From Pseudomonas parafulva NBRC 16636 = DSM 17004 (GTDB lineage Bacteria; Pseudomonadota; Gammaproteobacteria; Pseudomonadales; Pseudomonadaceae): DNA of 64,000 nt. Below are positions 40,582 to 49,235 of the stretch, piece after piece (positions within the stretch are counted from its first letter, which is position 1; every line of letters begins with the position of its first letter). The translations under genes were made by a program, and so were the position numbers. Below the pieces are notes generated by a model, which was not told the DNA's origin, did not search any database, and saw only the letters and a list, made by a program, of their open reading frames with translations. The stretch spans positions 1-64,000 of the forward strand of contig NZ_BBIU01000041.1 in assembly GCF_000730645.1 (NCBI RefSeq), given 5' to 3'.

Positions 40582-41064
40582 ATGAGTGCATTTCACGACC
40601 TGAAGTTGAACGCGCTGAACGGCGGTGAGCTGCCCCTGGCGCCTTTCAAAGGCCAAGTGGTGCTGGTGGTCAACGTCGCCTCCAAATGTGGCCTGACGCC
40701 TCAGTACAAAGCGTTGGAGAACCTCTACCAGGATTACCGTGACCGCGGTTTCAACGTACTTGGCCTGCCGTGCAACCAGTTTGCCGGGCAGGAGCCGGGC
40801 ACTGACCAGGACATTCAGGACTTCTGCAGCCTTAACTACGGGGTGAACTTCCCGCTGGGTGCCAAACTGGAAGTGAACGGGCCGCAGCGCCATGCGCTGT
40901 ATCGGCTGTTGGCAGGCGAGGGGGCCGAGTTCCCGGGTGACATCACCTGGAATTTCGAGAAGTTTCTGGTGGGCAAGGATGGGCGGGTACTGGCGCGCTT
41001 TTCACCGCGCACGGCGCCGGATGACCCGGCAGTGGTGCAGGCGATCGAGAAAGCGTTGGGCTGA
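40582..41064 (+). CDS. Glutathione peroxidase-family thiol peroxidase
   Basis: The 160-residue protein has the family catalytic set: peroxidatic Cys36 in NVASKCGLTPQ (a cysteine, not selenocysteine), Gln in LPCNQFAGQEPG and Trp/Asn in ITWNFEKFLV. It should reduce hydrogen and organic peroxides, in bacteria probably with thioredoxin or glutathione. It has no signal peptide. GAGAGGGGG precedes the ATG. Its 3' end is overlapped for 122 bases by the antisense 3' end of the glycosyltransferase frame. Confidence 0.94.
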   Translation: MSAFHDLKLNALNGGELPLAPFKGQVVLVVNVASKCGLTPQYKALENLYQDYRDRGFNVLGLPCNQFAGQEPGTDQDIQDFCSLNYGVNFPLGAKLEVNGPQRHALYRLLAGEGAEFPGDITWNFEKFLVGKDGRVLARFSPRTAPDDPAVVQAIEKALG

Positions 41065-42301
41065 TTGCCGGGTGGTTGGTTTGAGGGGCGCCGTTTGCAC
41101 GGCGTATGGCCAGCAAGCTGCCGCCAACCGGGTGGGCGCATGCGGGTAGGCTGCCTTGTTGCTGGCAAGCGCTGTGCAGGTAGCTTTCGAACTGCTCGAC
41201 GATGGCCGGCCAGCCCTGGTGGCTGGCATGCTGGCGGGCATTCAGGCGCACGCGGCGCAGGGTTTCTTCTTCTTCCAGTAACCAGCAGGCAGCATCCATG
41301 AAGGCTGCCTGGTCACCTGGCATGGCCAGCGCACCGCTGTGACCGTGGCGGATATGCTGGGCGGCGGCGGCCTCGTCGTAAGCGACCACAGCCAGGCCTG
41401 AGGCCATGGCTTCGAGTACCACATTGCCAAAGGTTTCGGTCAGGCTGGGGAACAGGAACAGGTCGCCACTGGCGTAATGCTCGGCCAGCGCTTCGCCGCG
41501 CTGGGCACCGCAGAATATGGCATCAGGCATTTGCTGCTGCAGCGCAGCGCGCTGCGGCCCATCCCCCACCACGATCAGGCGTAGACGGCATCGGGGGTGC
41601 GCCTGCTGCAAGGCGTGCATGCTTGGCGCCAGCAGGCCCAGGTTCTTTTCCACTGCCAGCCGGCCCACATGCAGCACGGCGATGTCTTCCGGGCCCAACC
41701 CCCAGCCGGCGCGCAGGGCCTGGTTGCGCCGGGCGGGGTGGAACAGGCAGGCGTCCACCCCGCGCGCCAACAATGCCAGGCGCTCGAACCCGCGGCGCTC
41801 CAGCTCCAGACGCTGGCTGAGGCTAGGGACCAGGGTGACCGCCGTGCGCCGGTGGAACCAGCGCAGGTAATGGGTGAGCAGGCGTGCCAGCAGGCCCAGG
41901 CCATACTGGCCCGAGTACTGCGGGAAGTTGGTATGAAACCCGCTGACCACCGCGACCCCCAGGCGCCTGGCGGCGCGCAGGGCACTGAGCCCCAGCGGCC
42001 CCTCGGTGGCGATGTAGAGCACATCCGGGCGTTCCCGGCGCCAGCGGCGCAACAGCCTGTGCATCGACACCTCGCCCCATTGCAGCCCAGGGTAGCCAGG
42101 TAGCGCCCAGCCCCTGCACAGCACGACTGCGGGGTCGCTCTCTGCCGCCCCGTCACCGGCCTGCCGGGGACGCACTACCGTCACCTTGTGGCCGCGCTGG
42201 CACAGCCCCTCGCTAAGGCGGCCAAGGGTGTTGGCCACGCCGTTGATCTCGGGTGGGAAGGTTTCGCTGACCAGGACGATACGCAGGGCGGGTGTGTTCA
42301 T
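40943..42301 (-). CDS. GT4-family glycosyltransferase (SqdX/GtfA-like)
   Basis: The 452-residue protein begins ALRIVLVSETFPPEINGVANTL, typical of GT4 enzymes that glycosylate diacylglycerol or related lipids. The donor site has the GT-B features VLHVGRLAVEKNLGLL and the EX7E-like LFLFPSLTETFGNVVLEAMASG. The domain ends near residue 400; the last 50 residues are Pro/Ser-rich and run antisense over the glutathione peroxidase 3' end, so the true tail may differ in other strains. A Pho-box-like repeat upstream suggests phosphate-starvation control and membrane-lipid remodelling; that is inference. Confidence 0.85.
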   Translation of the reverse strand: MNTPALRIVLVSETFPPEINGVANTLGRLSEGLCQRGHKVTVVRPRQAGDGAAESDPAVVLCRGWALPGYPGLQWGEVSMHRLLRRWRRERPDVLYIATEGPLGLSALRAARRLGVAVVSGFHTNFPQYSGQYGLGLLARLLTHYLRWFHRRTAVTLVPSLSQRLELERRGFERLALLARGVDACLFHPARRNQALRAGWGLGPEDIAVLHVGRLAVEKNLGLLAPSMHALQQAHPRCRLRLIVVGDGPQRAALQQQMPDAIFCGAQRGEALAEHYASGDLFLFPSLTETFGNVVLEAMASGLAVVAYDEAAAAQHIRHGHSGALAMPGDQAAFMDAACWLLEEEETLRRVRLNARQHASHQGWPAIVEQFESYLHSACQQQGSLPACAHPVGGSLLAIRRANGAPQTNHPAISPTLSRSPAPLPGHPAPCAVKSAPVPAHPCPPETSRNSR

Positions 42302-42331
42302 AAAGAAAGTTTCCGCCGGCAGGGTTGCGCC

Positions 42332-42364
42332 AATGTGACGTGAACATGACGTAAAGATGACGCC
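42332..42364 (-). promoter_or_regulatory. Pho-box-like triple direct repeat upstream of the glycosyltransferase
   Basis: On the minus strand the sequence has three CGTCA cores spaced 11 bases apart (CGTCATCTTTA, CGTCATGTTCA, CGTCACATTGG), matching the 11-base periodicity and GTCAT core of PhoB sites. It lies about 31-63 bases upstream of the glycosyltransferase start. The region is shared with the divergent PAS-MCP gene. Confidence 0.5.
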
Positions 42365-42472
42365 TGATTTGTGCCACTTCATTTTTATGAAATTTTGCGT
42401 GGCGAACGCTCAAGACCCTGCCGCGCCCGCCGATTAAAGGGGTATTCGCCCTTACGCTCCAGGAGAGCGGTG

Positions 42473-43789
42473 ATGTTCAATAACAAGCTCAAGCAAGAAA
42501 TTCGGCAGTTGCGTGAAGACCTGATGACCGTCGAACAGGTCAAGAGCAGCCTCGATAGCGAGATGCTGGTCCTGCAGCTCGACCCTAACGGGCGAATTGA
42601 AATGGTCAACGGCAACTTCGAGAGCGAAATGCTCTACCGTGCCGACCAATTGCTGGGGCGCAACATCGAAGACATCGTGCCCACCCACGTCAAGTCGCTG
42701 GATTTCTACAAGCGGCTGAAGACCGCCATCAGCCGGGGCGAGCACCTGCACGGTGCGGTACGCCTGTTGCGTGGCGATGGCCAGGAAGCCTGGCTGCGAT
42801 CGATCCTGCAACCCGTGAAGGGCATCGATGGGCGTATCAAGTATTTCTCGCTGCACTCAAGCGACCTTACCCGCACCATCGTCACCTCCCGCGAGCATGA
42901 GAGCCTGATCAAGGCACTGATGCGTTCTACGGCGGTGATCGAGTTCGACCTCGACGGCAATATCCTCACGGCCAACGACCGTTTTCTGTCTGCGGTGGGG
43001 TACCGGCTGGACCAGATTCGCGGCAAGCATCACCGCATCTTCTGCGAACCTGAAGAAGCCAACTCCACGGCCTACCAGGCGTTCTGGGACAAGCTGCGCC
43101 GTGGCGAGTACATTGCCGAGCGCTTCAAGCGCATCGATGCCCACGGGCGGGTGATCTGGCTGGAGGCGTCCTACAACCCCATCTTCAATGCCCACGATGA
43201 ACTGTACAAAGTGGTGAAGTTCGCCACTGTGATCACCGACCAGGTCAACCAGGAGCAGGCGGTGGCCAGTGCTGCAGATGTGGCCTACAACACCTCGCGC
43301 GACACCGACGACAGCGCGCGCAGGGCCACCGATGTGGTCACCCAGTCCGTCAGCGTGATGCGTGGGCTTGAGGCATCCATGCAGCAGGCCGCCGAAGGTA
43401 TCCAGGCGCTGGACACGCAGTCGCGGGTGATCGGCTCGATCATCAAGACCATCAGCGATATCGCTGGGCAGACCAACCTGCTGGCGCTCAACGCTGCCAT
43501 CGAAGCAGCCCGTGCAGGCGAGCAAGGCCGTGGTTTTGCCGTGGTGGCCGATGAGGTACGCCAGCTGGCGTCACGCACCAGCACGGCTACCGAGGAAATC
43601 GCCCGGGTGGTCCAGCAGAATGAGCAACTGGCTCAGGCCGCAGTGGCAATCATTGACACCAGCAAGCGGCAGGCTGAGGAAGGTATGGCTTTGGCGGACC
43701 AGACAGGTAACGTGATCATCGAGATTCAGGATGGGGCCAAGCGGGTTGTGGACATTGTGGGCCAGTTTTCCAGCAGGCTTGGGCAGTAG
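42473..43789 (+). CDS. BdlA-like soluble PAS-PAS methyl-accepting chemotaxis protein
   Basis: The 438-residue protein has two PAS domains (about 25-130 and 140-255) and a C-terminal MCP signalling domain. The conserved hairpin tip AGQTNLLALNAAIEAARAGEQGRGFAVVADEVR is at about 338-372. There is no transmembrane segment or ligand-binding periplasmic domain. This layout matches P. aeruginosa BdlA, a sensor needed for biofilm dispersion, and soluble Aer-like proteins. The start follows AGGAGAGCGG; the frame is open to 42371. It is divergent from the glycosyltransferase. Confidence 0.87.
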   Translation: MFNNKLKQEIRQLREDLMTVEQVKSSLDSEMLVLQLDPNGRIEMVNGNFESEMLYRADQLLGRNIEDIVPTHVKSLDFYKRLKTAISRGEHLHGAVRLLRGDGQEAWLRSILQPVKGIDGRIKYFSLHSSDLTRTIVTSREHESLIKALMRSTAVIEFDLDGNILTANDRFLSAVGYRLDQIRGKHHRIFCEPEEANSTAYQAFWDKLRRGEYIAERFKRIDAHGRVIWLEASYNPIFNAHDELYKVVKFATVITDQVNQEQAVASAADVAYNTSRDTDDSARRATDVVTQSVSVMRGLEASMQQAAEGIQALDTQSRVIGSIIKTISDIAGQTNLLALNAAIEAARAGEQGRGFAVVADEVRQLASRTSTATEEIARVVQQNEQLAQAAVAIIDTSKRQAEEGMALADQTGNVIIEIQDGAKRVVDIVGQFSSRLGQ

Positions 43790-43825
43790 TACGCGGTTAA
43801 GCGCCTCTCCGATGTGTAGGTAAGG

Positions 43826-43848
43826 GGGGCGCTGGGCGCCCCATCGCG
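43826..43848. repeat. Inverted copy of the GCGATGGGGCGC repeat
   Basis: GGGGCGC-TGG-GCGCCCC-ATCGCG is the reverse complement of the unit at 31206-31227 apart from the 3-base loop. It lies between the convergent PAS-MCP and cysZ genes, 36 bases after the former's stop codon. Confidence 0.7.
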
Positions 43849-43879
43849 ACCTGCGGTCCCTCCTACGGGCGGTCGTTGG

Positions 43880-44608
43880 TCAGTTTCGCTCCCGCACCCA
43901 GAACAACGTCGCGCCGGCCACCGCCGCCGGCATCATCAGCACGTTCACCCCGGGGAGCAGCAACGCCAGGTACGTCACCCCGCCAAACCCCAGGCTCTGC
44001 CAGCGCTTCTGGCGCAGCCAGGCGAGCATGTCCTGCCAGCTCATCTTGTTGTTGTCGGCCGGGTAGTCGATGTACTGGATGGCCATCATCCAGATGCCGA
44101 AAATCAACCACAATGGCGCAGCCACCACGTTCACCACCGGGACCAGCGAGAGGATGAACAGCCCAATGGCACGCGGTAAAAAATACCCCAGCTTGCGCAT
44201 TTCGCGGCTGAGGGTGCGGGGCACCATGGCTGCCAGCTCGCCCCAGCTGAACGCTGGGAAGTTGTCCTTGCCCCGTACCACCACCTCGACCTTTTCTGCC
44301 AGAAACCCGTTGAATGGGGCGGCGATTACGTTGGCTACCAAGGTGAAGGTAAAGAACACCATCAGGATGACCAGCGCCACGAACAAAGGCCACAGGATGT
44401 ACGTGAGAAAGCTCAGCCAGCTGGGCAGGGTAGGCATGAGCGTGTCCACCCACAGGCTGAACTGATGGCCGGCAAAGTAGATCAGGCCACCGAACAGCAA
44501 TAGGTTCACGGCCAGTGGCAGCAGCACGAACAGCCGCAGGTTGGGGCTCAGCACCAGTTTCAGGCCTTCACGCAGATACTGGGGGCCAGAGAGGACGGGG
44601 GCTTGCAT
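43880..44608 (-). CDS. cysZ: CysZ/EI24-family inner-membrane sulphate transporter
   Basis: The 242-residue protein has about four hydrophobic segments (for example LFVLLPLAVNLLLFGGLIYF, LWPLFVALVILMVFFTFTLV and FILSLVPVVNVVAAPLWLIFG) and the family N-terminus GPQYLREGLKLVLSPNLRLF. CysZ imports sulphate for cysteine synthesis in E. coli. No cys genes are adjacent, so the assignment rests on family likeness. GGAGTAC precedes the ATG. It is divergent from trxB. Confidence 0.87.
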   Translation of the reverse strand: MQAPVLSGPQYLREGLKLVLSPNLRLFVLLPLAVNLLLFGGLIYFAGHQFSLWVDTLMPTLPSWLSFLTYILWPLFVALVILMVFFTFTLVANVIAAPFNGFLAEKVEVVVRGKDNFPAFSWGELAAMVPRTLSREMRKLGYFLPRAIGLFILSLVPVVNVVAAPLWLIFGIWMMAIQYIDYPADNNKMSWQDMLAWLRQKRWQSLGFGGVTYLALLLPGVNVLMMPAAVAGATLFWVRERN

Positions 44609-44940
44609 CGGGGTACTCCGCAGAGGGTTGAAAACGCGCTGACCTTACCCGAGTTTGCCGCCTGCACCAAAGGCAACACGCTGGCGGGAAACTGCTGGTA
44701 ACAAACCCGTAGACCACGGAAAGCTGGCAAATTCACCGTATAGACAATGGCTATGAGGTGGATTGTCGAAGGATATTTCCTTAATCTTTGCCACCTCGCT
44801 ACAGTGCGCTCAACTTTCAGCTTTACGGGCCTGCGCGTCGTAGCCTTCCCCAAAGTGCTGCGCGGGCCCCTTTTATTTCCACAGCTGGCCGGGCCGGTCC
44901 ATCATGGCCGGTCTCGCAGCCCGCTCGACAGGAGTTCGAC
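44609..44940. other. Divergent promoter region between cysZ and trxB
   Basis: This 332-base stretch has no gene. An open frame continuous with trxB to 44788 is not supported by a start site. It holds an AT-richer part at about 44730-44790, likely the promoter region. AGGAG lies 7 bases before the trxB ATG. I could not identify a convincing -35/-10 pair or a terminator. Confidence 0.4.
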
Positions 44941-45903
44941 ATGTCCGAAGTACGTCATTCGCGCGTCATCATTCTGGGTTCCGGCCCTGCCGGTTACAGC
45001 GCAGCAGTGTATGCCGCCCGTGCCAACCTCAAGCCGCTGCTGATCACCGGCATGCAGGCCGGTGGCCAGCTGACCACCACGACCGAAGTCGACAACTGGC
45101 CGGGTGACCCCCACGGCCTGACCGGCCCGGCGCTGATGCAGCGCATGCAGGAGCACGCCGAGCGCTTCGAGACCGAAATCGTGTTTGACCACATCAACGC
45201 GGTAGACCTGGCCAACAAGCCGTTCACCCTCAAAGGTGACAGCGGCACCTACACCTGCGACGCCCTGATCGTTGCCACCGGTGCCAGTGCCCGCTACCTG
45301 GGCCTGCCTTCCGAAGAAGCGTTCATGGGCAAGGGCGTGTCGGCCTGCGCCACGTGCGATGGGTTCTTCTACCGCAACAAGCCGGTAGCCGTGGTAGGTG
45401 GTGGCAACACTGCCGTGGAAGAGGCGCTGTACCTGGCCAATATCGCCAGCAAGGTGACCCTGGTTCACCGCCGTGACACCTTCCGTGCCGAGAAGATTCT
45501 GGTCGACAAGCTGCACGCTCGCGTTGCCGAAGGCAAGATCGAGCTCAAGCTCAACGCCACGCTGGACGAAGTGCTGGGCGACAACATGGGTGTGACCGGT
45601 GCCCGCCTGAAGAACAACGACGGCAGCAGCGACGAGCTGAAGGTCGACGGTGTGTTCATCGCCATTGGCCACACCCCGAACACCTCGCTGTTCGAGGGCC
45701 AGTTGACCCTGAAGGACGGCTACCTGGTGGTCAGCGGTAGCCGCGAAGGCAATGCTACCGCCACCAACGTAGAAGGTGTGTTTGCCGCTGGCGACGTAGC
45801 CGACCACGTCTACCGTCAGGCGATCACGTCGGCGGGTGCGGGCTGCATGGCCGCGCTGGACGTCGAGCGTTACCTCGACGGCCTGGCCAACGCCGCCTTC
45901 TGA
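44941..45903 (+). CDS. trxB: Thioredoxin reductase
   Basis: TrxB uses NADPH and FAD to reduce thioredoxin in the cytosol. The 320-residue protein has the FAD motif VIILGSGPAGYSAAVYAARA at the N-terminus, the redox-active CATC at residues 136-139 and the NADPH motif VVGGGNTAVEEALYLA near 155. The C-terminal GVFAAGDVADHVYRQAITSAGAGC completes the FAD site. Length equals that of E. coli TrxB (about 320). AGGAG precedes the ATG. It converges with nadC across a GC-rich stem-loop. Confidence 0.97.
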   Translation: MSEVRHSRVIILGSGPAGYSAAVYAARANLKPLLITGMQAGGQLTTTTEVDNWPGDPHGLTGPALMQRMQEHAERFETEIVFDHINAVDLANKPFTLKGDSGTYTCDALIVATGASARYLGLPSEEAFMGKGVSACATCDGFFYRNKPVAVVGGGNTAVEEALYLANIASKVTLVHRRDTFRAEKILVDKLHARVAEGKIELKLNATLDEVLGDNMGVTGARLKNNDGSSDELKVDGVFIAIGHTPNTSLFEGQLTLKDGYLVVSGSREGNATATNVEGVFAAGDVADHVYRQAITSAGAGCMAALDVERYLDGLANAAF

Positions 45904-45914
45904 CCTGGCAAGCC

Positions 45915-45933
45915 GGGGCCGCTTGGCGGCCCC
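45915..45933. terminator. Stem-loop between convergent trxB and nadC
   Basis: GGGGCCGC (45915-45922) and GCGGCCCC (45926-45933) form an 8-base perfect stem with a TTG loop, exactly between the two stop codons. No U-run follows on either strand. Confidence 0.55.
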
Positions 45934-45936
45934 GTG

Positions 45937-46785
45937 CTACAGGCTGAGGCGCATCGACAGGTCGACCGCCTTTACGTCCTTGGTCATTGCACCGATCGAA
46001 ATATAGTCCACGCCCGTTTCGGCAATTTCCCGCAGGGTTTCCTCCCTGACCCCACCGCTGGCTTCCAGCTTCGCTTTGCCTGCAGTGATCCCCACCGCCT
46101 CGCGCATCTCGTCCAGGGTCAGCTCATCAAGCATGATGATGTCGGCGCCCGCCGCCAGCGCCTGGCGCAGCTCGTCCAGGGTTTCTACTTCAATCTCCAC
46201 CGGCTTGCCTGGGGCGATGCGGTGCGCGGCGGTTACCGCTTCTGCCACGCCACCACTGGCGGCAATGTGGTTCTCCTTGATCAGGAACGCGTCGTACAAG
46301 CCGATGCGATGGTTGTGGCAACCGCCGCAGGTGACTGCGTATTTCTGCGCCAGGCGCAGCCCCGGCAGCGTCTTGCGGGTGTCGAGCAGGCGCACCTGGG
46401 TGCCCTGCACCAGGTCGGCCAGCAGCCGGGCGCGGGTAGCTACGCCGGACAGCATCTGCAGGAAGTTCAGGGCACTGCGTTCACCGCTGAGCAGCGACCG
46501 CGCCGGCCCCTCCAGGTGGAACAGCGGCTGGTTGGCCTGGGCACGGTCACCGTCGGCTACCTGCCAATGCACCGCAACGCGCGGGTCCAGCTGCCGGAAT
46601 ACCGCATCCACCCACGCAGTGCCAGCGATCACGCACGCCTCACGGGTGATGATGGTCGCTTTGGCCAGGCGCTCGGCCGGGATCAACTGCGCGGTGATGT
46701 CGCCACTGCCGATGTCCTCCAGCAACGCGCGGCGCACATTGGCTTCGATTTCAGCGGTCAGGTCGGCAAGGCGTAGGTTCGGCAT
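45937..46785 (-). CDS. nadC: Nicotinate-nucleotide pyrophosphorylase (quinolinate phosphoribosyltransferase)
   Basis: NadC decarboxylates quinolinate with PRPP to give nicotinate mononucleotide in NAD synthesis. The 282-residue protein has the ALLEDIGSGDITAQLIP start, the catalytic block LLDTRKTLPGLRLAQKYAVTCGGCHNHR near residue 140, and KVEASGGV-type loops near the C-terminus (KLEASGGVREETL). The ATG at 46785 follows GGAG; a GTG at 46797 is possible but lies on that ribosome-binding site. In pseudomonads nadC lies close to ampD and ampE, as here. Confidence 0.95.
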   Translation of the reverse strand: MPNLRLADLTAEIEANVRRALLEDIGSGDITAQLIPAERLAKATIITREACVIAGTAWVDAVFRQLDPRVAVHWQVADGDRAQANQPLFHLEGPARSLLSGERSALNFLQMLSGVATRARLLADLVQGTQVRLLDTRKTLPGLRLAQKYAVTCGGCHNHRIGLYDAFLIKENHIAASGGVAEAVTAAHRIAPGKPVEIEVETLDELRQALAAGADIIMLDELTLDEMREAVGITAGKAKLEASGGVREETLREIAETGVDYISIGAMTKDVKAVDLSMRLSL

Positions 46786-47024
46786 GTTCGGCTCCACAAG
46801 CTAGATGCCGGCGATTATAGGGCAGGGCGCAGGTGTGTACAGCCGCATGGGCGACAACCTCTGGTCACGTGCAGGGAGTCATTTCTGATAAATGCAGGTC
46901 ACTGTCCCTAGGAAAACGGTGCTGGCAGCAGTGGAATTTTTTGCTGATAATGGCGTCCGTTATTTGGCGTCATAGCTTTGACGATCAAGGGCCATGAACG
47001 GCCAGACCCTGCAAGGAGTACAGG

Positions 47025-49151
47025 ATGCGCAAAGAGGGCAAGGTTGTGCCTCTGGCGGCAGCCAGCGACCAAGGACGACGCCCGCCGCTGGCTGGCCTTC
47101 CCGTGCTGTTGCTGCAGGTGCGTGACAAGGCCGCCTTGCAACTGCGCCAGGGCCTGCACGACCTGTTCGACAATGCCGACGACACGCTGTTCGAGATGGC
47201 GGACAAGGCGGCCGATCGCGGCGGCCAGCACCTGTACTTCGAGGCCATGCGCGACCTGCGCCTCAAGCGCAAGAGCATTGAACGCGGGGTCATCGACACC
47301 TTCCATGACAGCTTCGCCTGCCTAGGCGACAACGACCTGGTGGGTGGCTTGATGGTGCCTGCGCCCGTACGCCGTGCGGTTCATCCTCAACTCACAGCCA
47401 CCATCGACGCCATGGTTGCAAGGGTCAGTGCTCGCGACGCCACCGCGCTGCAGCACATGGGCCTGCGCTTTCAGGCCCTGCTGGAGTGGCCCTTGCCTGA
47501 ACAGCTCAACCCGCTGGCGCCTGCGGCCCTGTGTGGCTACTTCATCGATGCGGTCCGTAGCCTGGGCGTGGCGGCACGGGTGAAGGATGTGTTGCTCAAG
47601 CTGTTCGAGCGCTACGTGCTGCGTGATGCGGACGTCATCTATGACGAAGCCAACCGGTTGATGGCCGCCGCCGGGGTATTGAGCCATTTGCCGCCCAGCC
47701 CGCGCCGCCGTGCCGAGGACCGCCCGTTGTCAGTCCGCCAGCCGCTGGACGAAGGTGAAGGCGCGATAGCTGCGGATGCCTCCGGGCAGTTGCTATTCGA
47801 CACTTTGCAGCCGTTGCTGGCGCGATCGCGCGGGCTGTTTGCCCCGCGGTTGCAGGCCAACGGCAATGCGCAGCCCGTCGACACCGCCGACGTGCTGCGA
47901 CTGCTGTCGCACTTGCAGCATTACGTACCAGGCCCAGAAGCCATCGACGAGTTCGAGCTGGGGCAGCAGCTTGAACAATTGCTGCTGAGGGTGAGCGTGC
48001 GCAGTGGGACGCGGCGGCGAATTCACCCGGCCGACGAAGACATGATCAACCTCATGGGCTGCGTGTTCACCTTTATCGGCTGCGATGAAAACCTCCCGCC
48101 TGTTCTTCGCTCGCTGCTCAAGCGCCTGCAAATTCCACTGCTGAAAGTCGCGTTGCTGGACAAGAGCGTGCTGAGCCGGTCTGGCCACCCGGCCCGGCGC
48201 TTGCTCAACGAAATCGCCGGGGCCAGCCTGGGTTGCAACCACGACAAGAACGGCCTGGGTGGCAACCTGCAACTGCGGGTAGAGCGAATCGTGCAGCGTG
48301 TTCTCAACGACTTCGCTGAAGACCCGCGCCTGTTCGCCGAGCTGCTTGAAGAGTTCCTCGGCCAGAACCAGCACGAGCGGCGCCGTAACGAGCTGTTCGA
48401 GCAGCGCACGCGTGACGCCGAAGAGGGGCGGGTCCAGGCCCTCCAGGCCAGGCGGCAGGTTCAGGCGGTGCTGAACCAGCGCTTGCGCGGGCGTGTGCTG
48501 CCGCAGGGCGTGGTGCACATGCTGGTGAAGCACTGGAGCCAAGTGCTGATGCTGGCGTGGTTGAAACAGGGTGAGGCGTCGTGGGCCTGGCGCACGGCAG
48601 TGCACACCATGGACACACTGCTTGCCAGCGTAACCCCGCCTCATGAACCCGAAGCGCTCGTGCAGCAGGTGCCCGCGCTTCTGAAAGCACTGCGTGAGGG
48701 CCTTGCCAGCGTGGCGACCGACTCGGCTACAACTCGCGACTTCTTCTTGCAGTTGGAACAACTGCACCTGCGCGCTTGCACCGGCGAGCAGCTGCCCACG
48801 GAGGATGATGTTCTGGTTGCCCAGGACATCATGCTCGATGCGGCGCAAGAGGAGGGCGCCGTGATGCCTCGCCCGGCAGATGGCCCGCTGAGCCAGGTGA
48901 ACGGTTTGCGTATCGGTACCTGGATCGAGGTGTTGGACGAACAGGAAGCCCAGCGCTGCAAGCTGGTAGCCCGCATCGATAGCCGCGACAGGCTGGTATT
49001 CGCCAACCACACCGGCATGAAAGTGCGCGAGTGGGACGTCGCCGGCCTGGGCCTGGCCCTGCAACAGGGCACCGTCCGGGTGCTGGACGACGGCCCCTTG
49101 TTCGACCGGGCGCTCGATGCGGTGATCATAAGCCTGCATGACCTGAAGTAG
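47025..49151 (+). CDS. DUF1631 family protein
   Basis: The 708-residue cytosolic protein shows the DUF1631 pattern over almost all its length, from LHDLFDNADDTLFEMADKA near the N-terminus to LVARIDSRDRLVFANHTGMKVREW near residue 655. Some databases call this family thymidine phosphorylase, but no nucleoside-phosphorylase motif is visible. It is mostly helical with many charged residues. AAGGAG lies 8 bases before the ATG. It stands alone between nadC and ampD. Function unknown. Confidence 0.85.
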   Translation: MRKEGKVVPLAAASDQGRRPPLAGLPVLLLQVRDKAALQLRQGLHDLFDNADDTLFEMADKAADRGGQHLYFEAMRDLRLKRKSIERGVIDTFHDSFACLGDNDLVGGLMVPAPVRRAVHPQLTATIDAMVARVSARDATALQHMGLRFQALLEWPLPEQLNPLAPAALCGYFIDAVRSLGVAARVKDVLLKLFERYVLRDADVIYDEANRLMAAAGVLSHLPPSPRRRAEDRPLSVRQPLDEGEGAIAADASGQLLFDTLQPLLARSRGLFAPRLQANGNAQPVDTADVLRLLSHLQHYVPGPEAIDEFELGQQLEQLLLRVSVRSGTRRRIHPADEDMINLMGCVFTFIGCDENLPPVLRSLLKRLQIPLLKVALLDKSVLSRSGHPARRLLNEIAGASLGCNHDKNGLGGNLQLRVERIVQRVLNDFAEDPRLFAELLEEFLGQNQHERRRNELFEQRTRDAEEGRVQALQARRQVQAVLNQRLRGRVLPQGVVHMLVKHWSQVLMLAWLKQGEASWAWRTAVHTMDTLLASVTPPHEPEALVQQVPALLKALREGLASVATDSATTRDFFLQLEQLHLRACTGEQLPTEDDVLVAQDIMLDAAQEEGAVMPRPADGPLSQVNGLRIGTWIEVLDEQEAQRCKLVARIDSRDRLVFANHTGMKVREWDVAGLGLALQQGTVRVLDDGPLFDRALDAVIISLHDLK

Positions 49152-49235
49152 GCCGCATTACAATCATTCACATGCCAAGGGCGATGGCCGCAGGGCATAC
49201 TGTGCCCCTGTCTGGCGCTTTTCAGGATCTGCCCC

